Below, piece by piece: positions 1-4,146 of a DNA stretch of 5,881 nucleotides. Each line of letters starts with the position of its first letter. Position 1 is the first letter of the stretch. The DNA lies in contig JAHZHK010000068.1 of assembly GCA_019420325.1 (NCBI GenBank), positions 1 to 5,881 of the forward strand, in the 5' to 3' direction. The notes below the pieces were generated by a model, which ran no database searches, was not told where the DNA came from, and saw only the letters and a list, made by a program, of their open reading frames with translations. The translations under genes and the position numbers were made by a program. The stretch is from Coriobacteriaceae bacterium. GTDB lineage: Bacteria > Actinomycetota > Coriobacteriia > Coriobacteriales > UMGS124.

Positions 1-35
1 GGCGACCCTGTGGGAGACTAGGGCGCCGCCGGCCC
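1..35 (+). rRNA. rrf: 5S ribosomal RNA, 3' end only (partial)
   Basis: The first 35 bases match the end of a bacterial 5S rRNA. A segment GTGGGAGACTAGGGCGCCGC lines up with the E. coli segment that reads GCGAGAGTAGGGAACTGC, and the following GCCGG corresponds to the 3' strand of helix I. The rest of the gene lies before the window, so the pairing with its 5' end cannot be checked; the 3' end is estimated to within a few bases. This places the tail of an rRNA operon at the left edge, which explains the terminator cluster that follows. Confidence 0.62.
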
Positions 36-87
36 CCGGGGCGCGTTGCGCGGGCAAGGGGCGGGGAGGCGCGGAAGAGGCACCTGG

Positions 88-120
88 GAGGGGGACCCGA
101 GAGGGTCCCCCTCTTTCGTT
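88..120 (+). terminator. intrinsic terminator downstream of 5S rRNA
   Basis: A perfect 11-bp inverted repeat, GAGGGGGACCC (88-98) and GGGTCCCCCTC (103-113), closes on a GAGA tetraloop and is followed by TTTCGTT. The stem is very stable and the loop is of the GNRA type. It is the first strong terminator after the 5S gene and is probably the main end of the rRNA transcript. The T tract is short and interrupted, so some read-through is plausible. Confidence 0.8.
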
Positions 121-146
121 CGCGGGGCTTTCCGGGACCCCGCGAA
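119..146 (+). other. GC-rich hairpin, 9-bp stem
   Basis: TTCGCGGGG (119-127) pairs with CCCCGCGAA (138-146) around a 10-base loop. No T tract follows, so this is not a classic terminator. Its left arm uses the final bases of the T tract of the hairpin at 88-120. It belongs to the cluster of stem-loops that fills the space after the 5S gene. Confidence 0.5.
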
Positions 147-153
147 GGCAGAC

Positions 154-189
154 GGGCCGCCGGCCCCCTCGGGGGCCAGGCGGCCTTTT
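154..189 (+). terminator. second intrinsic terminator after the rRNA operon
   Basis: GGCCGCC (155-161) pairs with GGCGGCC (179-185), and GGCCCCC (162-168) pairs with GGGGGCC (171-177). The result is a nearly continuous 14-bp stem with a single bulged A at 178, followed directly by TTTT (186-189). This is a strong rho-independent terminator form on the plus strand. It is a second barrier behind the one at 88-120. Confidence 0.78.
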
Positions 190-215
190 GCGTTCGGGGC
201 CTCTTGCGCGGGCTT

Positions 216-269
216 CGCGGGTCACCGGCGGCCTTTTTGCATGTCGCCGACCCGCGTCGCGTGTTTTTT
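216..269 (+). terminator. possible third terminator with delayed T tract
   Basis: CGCGGGT (216-222) and CGGCG (226-230) together pair with the continuous strand CGCCG-ACCCGCG (245-256), leaving a three-base bulge and a 14-base loop that contains TTTTT. Six T residues (264-269) come seven bases after the stem, farther than usual. The right arm of this hairpin can instead pair with GCGGGTCGG at 270-278. Activity is uncertain. Confidence 0.35.
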
Positions 270-278
270 GCGGGTCGG
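247..278 (+). other. alternative hairpin competing with 216-256
   Basis: CCGACCCGC (247-255) pairs perfectly with GCGGGTCGG (270-278) over 9 bp, with a 14-base loop that holds the six T residues. It shares its left arm with the right arm of the 216-256 hairpin, so the two cannot form together. If this one forms, the T tract sits in a loop and cannot serve as a terminator tail. Confidence 0.4.
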
Positions 279-279
279 G

Positions 280-634
280 GGTTCTGAGGGGGGTCCCTGG
301 TTCGATGCCTTAGCCCCTAGCTCCTTGCTGTAGCCTTTGCCCTTGCCGTGCTTTGGTGAGCAAACCTCCGAAAGGGGACTTTGAGGCGTCCCTGGTCACT
401 CTTTAGGGCATCTGTGGGTGTGGTTGAGGCCCTGCTGGCGGCGTCCGCTGGCCGTTCGGATTCGAATTCTGCCGACTGCGGCTGTTCGGCGCTTGCATGA
501 AGGGCATCTGGGTCCTGCCTGTGAGCCATACGCCTTGGCTGGTTCCACTCAATCATGGTGACATCAATTGTTTGATAGCGGAGTTCAGCCCTGTGAACAG
601 TTGGTGATCTGACTGTTAATGCCAGTTTAAACGC
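280..634. other. intergenic stretch, no convincing gene
   Basis: I find no gene with a ribosome binding site, family resemblance or good start here on either strand. GC content falls from the rRNA side toward the operon side. A minor hairpin (GGGAC 375-379 with GTCCC 388-392) and a 36-codon open frame at 497-607 with three Trp codons are present; the latter has no visible ribosome binding site. A minus-strand open frame runs across this stretch into trpP but has no recognisable protein features and is taken as chance. Confidence 0.55.
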
Positions 635-664
635 TTTACACATATCCTTCACAGAGTCTACACT
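635..664 (+). promoter_or_regulatory. sigma-70-type promoter for the trpP-ecf operon
   Basis: TTTACA (635-640) matches the -35 consensus TTGACA in five of six bases. TACACT (659-664) matches TATAAT in four of six. The spacer is 18 bp. Transcription would begin near 671, giving a leader of about 70 bases before the preferred trpP start at 740. An 8-bp palindrome GTTTAAAC (625-632) abuts the -35 box, and AACAGT (596-601) with ACTGTT (612-617) forms an inverted repeat further upstream; either could be an operator, but no regulator is identified. Confidence 0.5.
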
Positions 665-723
665 TCCCGTATTTTTATGACGGCTTTCAGGAGCCCCAAA
701 AAGAGGGTGGCCACAGTTACAAA

Positions 724-730
724 AGAAGAG
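724..730 (+). promoter_or_regulatory. ribosome binding site deciding the trpP start
   Basis: AGAAGAG lies nine bases before the ATG at 740 and is purine-rich enough to act as a modest Shine-Dalgarno sequence. The alternative in-frame ATG at 677 has only T-rich DNA in front of it and would lie about six bases from the predicted transcription start. This supports the start at 740. Confidence 0.45.
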
Positions 731-739
731 CTGTTTTCT

Positions 740-1312
740 ATGGCTGAGAAGCGTACTGTTGTCGTAGACGAGCACAAGGACGGCCTTGCAATTCAGGATT
801 TGATTCTGACTGCAGTTCTGATTGCCGCAGGTGCGGTATTGAAGCTCACGGTCTCGAGCTTTCTTACGTTTGCGGGCATGAAGCCCAATTTTATGATTGC
901 CATGTATTGCATCGCAATCATTCTCACTCGACCCAATCTTATTCAATCTGCCTGCATTGGTTTGCTTGTGGGACTTGTTTCCCAAATCCCGCTGCTTAAT
1001 GCTACCCCGCTGGTGAATTTTGCCTCCGAGCTGGTAGGCGCTGTTGTTTGCTGCTTGCTCGTGACCATCTTTTCGCGCGTTGCCTCTCGCAACTCGCTTG
1101 TTCAGAATGTGGCAGTTCCTGCAGTTATTACCTTTGTGTCTACCATTTTCTCTGGGTACACCTTTGCCATGATCGTAGGCGTTACTGTGAGCGGCCTTGA
1201 GCCTATGGCGGTCTTCGGCGTCTATGCCGTTATGGTTCTTGGTACCGCTGCCATGAATTGTGTTGTTGCCGCCATTCTCGTTCCGGTTCTCCGCAAGGTT
1301 CTGAAGAAGTAG
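740..1312 (+). CDS. trpP: TrpP-family tryptophan transporter, S-component of an ECF importer
   Basis: Predicted membrane protein of 190 residues that would bind tryptophan and bring it into the cell together with the ECF proteins encoded downstream. It resembles Bacillus TrpP (YhaG) along its length. Shared marks are a first helix with an AxxxA pattern (A25-A29), the GMKPN motif at 46-50 at the head of the second helix, the segment IGLLVGLVSQI at 73-83, and STIFSGYTF at 134-142. About six hydrophobic segments cover residues 19-183, and the tail is basic (RKVLKK). AxxxA in helix 1 is known in S-components as a contact with EcfT. The start at 740 is preferred over an in-frame ATG at 677 (211 residues) because it has a ribosome binding site and a length nearer the roughly 170-residue Bacillus protein. 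Specificity for tryptophan is inferred from homology and is not proven. Confidence 0.78.
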   Translation: MAEKRTVVVDEHKDGLAIQDLILTAVLIAAGAVLKLTVSSFLTFAGMKPNFMIAMYCIAIILTRPNLIQSACIGLLVGLVSQIPLLNATPLVNFASELVGAVVCCLLVTIFSRVASRNSLVQNVAVPAVITFVSTIFSGYTFAMIVGVTVSGLEPMAVFGVYAVMVLGTAAMNCVVAAILVPVLRKVLKK

Positions 1313-1358
1313 TCTCCACTTCTGTTGGTATTGCCTTTAGTGACTGGTCCTTTGTTTT

Positions 1359-1387
1359 GGGACCGAAGCCCGATGGGTTTCGGTCCC
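1359..1387 (+). other. long hairpin between trpP and the first ATPase gene
   Basis: GGGACCGAAGCCC (1359-1371) pairs with GGGTTTCGGTCCC (1375-1387), 13 bp with one G-T wobble and a three-base loop. Only TTAT follows, so it is a poor terminator. It stands in the single real gap of the operon (107 bases), between the substrate-binding component and the energising module. It may be a weak attenuator or a stem that protects the trpP message. GGTCC at 1346-1350 could compete by pairing with GGACC at 1360-1364. Confidence 0.5.
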
Positions 1388-1419
1388 TTATCTGACACAG
1401 CCCCTTACCTGGAGACATC

Positions 1420-2260
1420 ATGATTGATATTCAAGACTTGGCGTTTTACTACAAGGGTTCAGATGTCCCTGCGATACATGACATCACGCTTCAAATACCA
1501 GACGGCACCTTTGTGGGGGTCACCGGAGCAGCAGGATCGGGCAAGACTACGTTTACTTGCGCTCTCAATGGAATCGTCCCTCATTGCTACGAAGGCGATT
1601 TTTACGGTGCGGTATGTGTCTGCGGCCTCGACACGGTGCAGACGCGGCTGACGGACATTTCCAGGCTTGTCGGCAGTGTCTGCCAAGACGTGGACAGCCA
1701 GATGGTCTCGTCTGTTGTGGAAGACGAGATGCTCTATGGGCTTGAGAATTTTTCTGTGCCGAGGGAAGAGATTCCTTCCCGGGTACAGGAAGCCTTGGCT
1801 GATATGGGCATCGAGGATCTGAAGGACAGGACCATCGCAAGTTTGTCTGGTGGGCAGAAGCAAAAAGTTGCTATTGCCTCGATTCTCGCCATGCGACCTC
1901 AGGTGTTTGTTCTTGATGAGCCTACGGCAGAGCTCGACCCTGCCAGCTCCCGCAACGTCTTTGAGCTGCTTCGACACGCCGCTGTCAAGTATGCATCGAC
2001 CGTTATTGTCGTTGAGCAGAAGATCGCCCTTCTGAGTGAGTTTTGCGACATGCTTCTCATCATGGAGGGGGGGCACTGTGAAGTTTCAAGGTGCCCCGAG
2101 TGATGTTCTCGCGCATTCGAATGAGTTGCTTACGATGGGGGTCAACGTACCTCGTTCAACCATGCTCGTGAATTCGCTCAAGGCCAAGGGGCTATACAGC
2201 GGTCCGGCTGTAAGCACTGTTCCCCAGGCTGTCGAGATATGCGAGGGGGCATTGCGATGA
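1420..2260 (+). CDS. ecfA1: ECF transporter ATPase, first subunit, interrupted by a +1 frameshift
   Basis: Cytoplasmic ABC ATPase that would power the importer. As read, translation starts at 1420 (GGAG at 1411-1414) and stops at 2103 after 227 residues. Dropping one G from the run of seven at 2067-2073 restores a 279-residue protein, the usual length, that ends at 2260. Motifs in the intact part: Walker A GAAGSGKT 36-43, Q-loop Gln89, signature LSGGQ 142-146, Walker B with Asp166 and Glu167, D-loop near 171-174. The switch region reads VVEQK (198-201 and flank) where relatives have His, so Gln200 replaces the catalytic histidine. All core motifs precede the frameshift; the lost part is the C-terminal 61 residues. 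The restored stop overlaps the next start (ATGA at 2257-2260), strong evidence that the long frame is ancestral. Whether the break is a real mutation, a slippage site or a sequencing error cannot be decided here. Confidence 0.82.
2067..2073 (+). other. poly-G run, site of the frameshift in ecfA1
   Basis: Seven consecutive G residues follow the codon start ATGGA (2062-2066). Upstream the protein reads LLIMEGG; with all seven bases the frame then runs into HCEVSRCPE and a stop at 2101-2103, while with six it continues TVKFQGAPSDVL, a normal strand-and-loop ending for this ATPase family. Homopolymer runs are typical places for replication slippage and for assembly errors. Confidence 0.8.
2243..2249 (+). 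promoter_or_regulatory. ribosome binding site deciding the second ATPase start
   Basis: GAGGGGG lies 7 bases before the ATG at 2257. An in-frame ATG at 2239 would place this sequence inside the gene and add six residues ahead of the conserved MIEFQHVT opening. The 2257 start also gives the ATGA overlap with the restored stop of the previous gene. Confidence 0.6.
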
Positions 2261-3102
2261 TCGAGTTTCAGCATGTGACCGCAGGGTACGGTGACGGCTC
2301 CGCTGTTGTGCATGGTGTTTCTTTTCGCATTGAGAAAGGGGAGTTTGTCTCTTTCGTCGGGACGAATGGCGCTGGTAAATCGACAACTATGCGCCTGTGC
2401 AACGGTCTTCTTAAGCCGACGACGGGTTCAGTGCTCCTTGATGGGACCGCGACAACCGAATTGAAAACGAGCCAGATTGCACGTAGGGCGGGATTTCTCT
2501 TCCAGAACCCTGACCGGCAGATTTGCAACGCAACCGTGCGCGACGAGCTTCTCTTTAATTTCAAGGTGCAAGGTGCCGACATGGGCCAAGCGCAACGGAA
2601 GGTCGACGACATTATCGAGCGTTTTGGGTTTGATCCTCTTGCCGATCCCTTTTTGTTGAACAGAGGCACACGTCAGCTTCTTGCATTGGCTTCCGTTGTC
2701 GTGTGTGAACCGGAAGTGCTCTTGCTCGACGAGCCTACCAAAGGTCTGGACTTTCGCGAGTGTCTCAAGGTCATGGACTACGTTCGCGAGCTCAACGAGA
2801 AGCGCGGCACGACGGTCGTCATGGTGTGTCATGACATGGAGGTCGTGGCAGATTATGCCAAGCGACTTATTGTGATGACTGCTGGACGCGTTGTGGCTGA
2901 TGGGGCGACGTTTGAGGTTCTGCGTGATCGAGAAAGCCTGGAGCAAGCCGATGTCATACCTCCCCAAGTGGTGGAGATATCCACGAGGCTTGTCGAGCGC
3001 AACTCGTCCCTGGCACTAGGCCCCGTTGCATGTGCGAATACGCTCGACGAGCTGACCAGTGCGCTTGTTGAGCTCGCGGAATCAAAAGAGAGGGTGATGT
3101 GA
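2257..3102 (+). CDS. ecfA2: ECF transporter ATPase, second subunit
   Basis: Second ABC ATPase of the importer motor, 281 residues, expected to form a heterodimer with the product of the preceding gene beneath EcfT. Visible motifs: Walker A GTNGAGKS 35-42, Q-loop Gln83 in LFQNPDRQ, Walker B LLLDE 155-159 with catalytic Glu159, D-loop GLD 163-165, switch His192 in VCHDME. The ABC signature is degenerate: LNRGT (134-138) stands where LSGGQ is expected, keeping only Leu and one Gly. So this subunit has a complete set of ATP-hydrolysing residues but offers a poor signature to its partner's site. The ATGA overlap with the upstream gene suggests translational coupling. A C-terminal extension of roughly 60 residues (220-281) follows the ATPase core, as is common in ECF ATPases. 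Confidence 0.88.
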   Translation: MIEFQHVTAGYGDGSAVVHGVSFRIEKGEFVSFVGTNGAGKSTTMRLCNGLLKPTTGSVLLDGTATTELKTSQIARRAGFLFQNPDRQICNATVRDELLFNFKVQGADMGQAQRKVDDIIERFGFDPLADPFLLNRGTRQLLALASVVVCEPEVLLLDEPTKGLDFRECLKVMDYVRELNEKRGTTVVMVCHDMEVVADYAKRLIVMTAGRVVADGATFEVLRDRESLEQADVIPPQVVEISTRLVERNSSLALGPVACANTLDELTSALVELAESKERVM

Positions 3103-3103
3103 G

Positions 3104-3871
3104 ATGAAGGGCTTCCTGGAGTACGTGTCGGGCGATAGCTTTCTTCATGCCATGAACCCCGTGGTGAAGCTCCTTTGTGCCTTCATTATTGCAATCGCTT
3201 GCTTTGTCACGACAAACCCGCTTGTGTTGGCGTGCGTGTTGGTGCTCGACGTGGTTTTAGCTCAACAGTGTCGTTTGATGGAGCAAGCATGGGGGCTTGC
3301 AAAAGCTGTTGCCGGCTTCTCGATCATCTTGGCGCTCATCGCTCTTCTCTTTACGCCACAAGGCGATATGCTTGTTGCATTGCCGTGGGGTTACATTGGC
3401 ACTCAGAGCGTCTTTAGTGCCTGCATGGTGGTATTGCGCTTGGTTGCCTGTGCGGTTCCGCTCTTCTTGGTGTTCTATGTGACGAAGCTTACGGATCTGT
3501 CCAACGCGCTCGTTGAGAACCTTGGCATACCTTACAAGTACGCCTTCGTGTTCATGTCGTGCGTGCGGTTCATCCCTGTGTTCATGAACGACATGGCGGC
3601 AATCATGGAGGCTCAGACTGCGCGTGGCGTTGAGTTTGATGGTGGACTTGTCAAGCGTGTGAGGCTTATGGTTCCGCTGTGCGTGCCGCTTTTGGTGGCC
3701 TCGGTGCGCAAGACCAACTCCTCTGCCATCGCTGCTGAAGTGAGGGGCTTTTACCTGCGCGGACGCGATTCGGCGTTCAAGCACTATGCTGTCGGTGGCT
3801 TTGATTGGGTAAGTATTGCATTCTGCGTCGTACTTTTGGTTCTTGCGATTGTTCAGAGGGTAATGCTCTAG
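3104..3871 (+). CDS. ecfT: ECF transporter transmembrane coupling protein (T-component)
   Basis: Membrane scaffold of 255 residues that links the S-component to the two ATPases. Hydrophobic segments lie near 21-35, 38-54, 67-85, 105-126, 186-201 and 234-251. Between the fourth and fifth lies a long amphipathic stretch (129-185), the coupling-helix domain typical of EcfT. It contains the first Ala-Arg-Gly motif at 173-175 in EAQTARGVEF. The second copy reads Val-Arg-Gly at 213-215 in AEVRGFYLRGR, with Val replacing Ala. These arginines are known to dock into the grooves of the ATPases. The gene begins one base after the ecfA2 stop, with GAGAGGG at 3088-3094 as ribosome binding site, so it is almost certainly co-transcribed and coupled. 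The stop TAG lies just before the tRNA promoter. Confidence 0.88.
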   Translation: MKGFLEYVSGDSFLHAMNPVVKLLCAFIIAIACFVTTNPLVLACVLVLDVVLAQQCRLMEQAWGLAKAVAGFSIILALIALLFTPQGDMLVALPWGYIGTQSVFSACMVVLRLVACAVPLFLVFYVTKLTDLSNALVENLGIPYKYAFVFMSCVRFIPVFMNDMAAIMEAQTARGVEFDGGLVKRVRLMVPLCVPLLVASVRKTNSSAIAAEVRGFYLRGRDSAFKHYAVGGFDWVSIAFCVVLLVLAIVQRVML

Positions 3872-3876
3872 AGACG

Positions 3877-3885
3877 TGCTATACT
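3877..3885 (+). promoter_or_regulatory. extended -10 promoter element for tRNA-Arg
   Basis: TGCTATACT combines an upstream TG with a -10 box (TATACT, 3880-3885) that matches TATAAT in five of six bases. It lies six bases after the ecfT stop codon and 14 bases before the tRNA. No good -35 box is visible at 16-18 bp, which fits an extended -10 type. The tRNA may also be made by read-through from the ecf operon. Confidence 0.5.
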
Positions 3886-3899
3886 AGCCAGACTGATTT

Positions 3900-3975
3900 G
3901 CCTTCGTAGCTCAGGGGATAGAGCACCGCTCTCCTAAAGCGGGTGTCGGCCGTTCGAATCGGCCCGGGGGCACCA
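3900..3975 (+). tRNA. tRNA-Arg, anticodon CCT
   Basis: A complete 76-base cloverleaf including an encoded CCA end. Acceptor GCCTTCG (3900-3906) pairs with CGGGGGC, with two G-T pairs; D-stem GCTC/GAGC; anticodon stem CCGCT/AGCGG around loop CTCCTAA, giving anticodon CCT; five-base variable loop; T-stem GGCCG/CGGCC around TTCGAAT; discriminator A. It reads the arginine codon AGG. It has its own -10 element and terminator. No integrase gene or duplicated 3' end is visible nearby, so I see no sign of an integrated element. Confidence 0.95.
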
Positions 3976-3984
3976 GGAAAATAC

Positions 3985-4022
3985 CAGGCCAGGGGGTAGA
4001 ACCTCCTGGCCTGTTTTTGTTT
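3985..4022 (+). terminator. intrinsic terminator of the tRNA gene (and ecf operon)
   Basis: CAGGCCAGG (3985-3993) pairs with CCTGGCCTG (4005-4013). The inner bases GGG and CCT extend the stem around a TAGAA loop. TTTTTGTTT follows at 4014-4022. It lies nine bases after the CCA end and would stop both tRNA and operon transcripts before the convergent kinase gene. Confidence 0.88.
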
Positions 4023-4080
4023 AGGCCGGCTGTTCTCTTCTCGTGCCGCACCTATGTCTCAAACTTTCATCTCCGCAATG

Positions 4081-4116
4081 AAAAAGCCCCGCTGCAGCTT
4101 TGGCTGCAACGGGGCT
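4081..4116 (-). terminator. intrinsic terminator of the PASTA kinase gene
   Basis: Read on the minus strand, AGCCCCGTTGCAGC pairs with GCTGCAGCGGGGCT over 14 bp (one T-G pair) with a short CAAA-type loop, and TTTTT follows. It begins about 30 bases after the kinase stop codon. On the plus strand no T tract follows the hairpin, so it should act in one direction only. Confidence 0.9.
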
Positions 4117-4146
4117 GAGACGTTACTGGCTTGGCTGGGCGTGGGT

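Noticed and set aside
296..316. tRNA remnant around GGTTCGATGCC
   Set aside because: The bases flanking the TTCGATG loop do not form a T-stem and no other cloverleaf arm is present.
46..333. 95-codon open frame in the GC-rich region after 5S
   Set aside because: It runs straight through several terminator hairpins and its low-complexity product reflects only GC content.
699..715. T-box riboswitch in front of trpP
   Set aside because: Only GGGTGGCC resembles the T-box core; the expected specifier stem and antiterminator are not apparent and the likely transcript start leaves too little leader.
317..985. 222-codon minus-strand open frame overlapping trpP
   Set aside because: It covers a well-supported membrane protein on the other strand and its product shows no family resemblance, hydrophobic pattern or ribosome binding site.
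2036..2260. Separate small gene starting at a GTG at 2036
   Set aside because: Its sequence is the continuation of the first ECF ATPase after the frameshift; no independent ribosome binding site supports a separate start.
3940..4022. Integration (attachment) site at the tRNA 3' end
   Set aside because: No integrase gene, no second copy of the tRNA end within the window, and an ordinary terminator follows directly.
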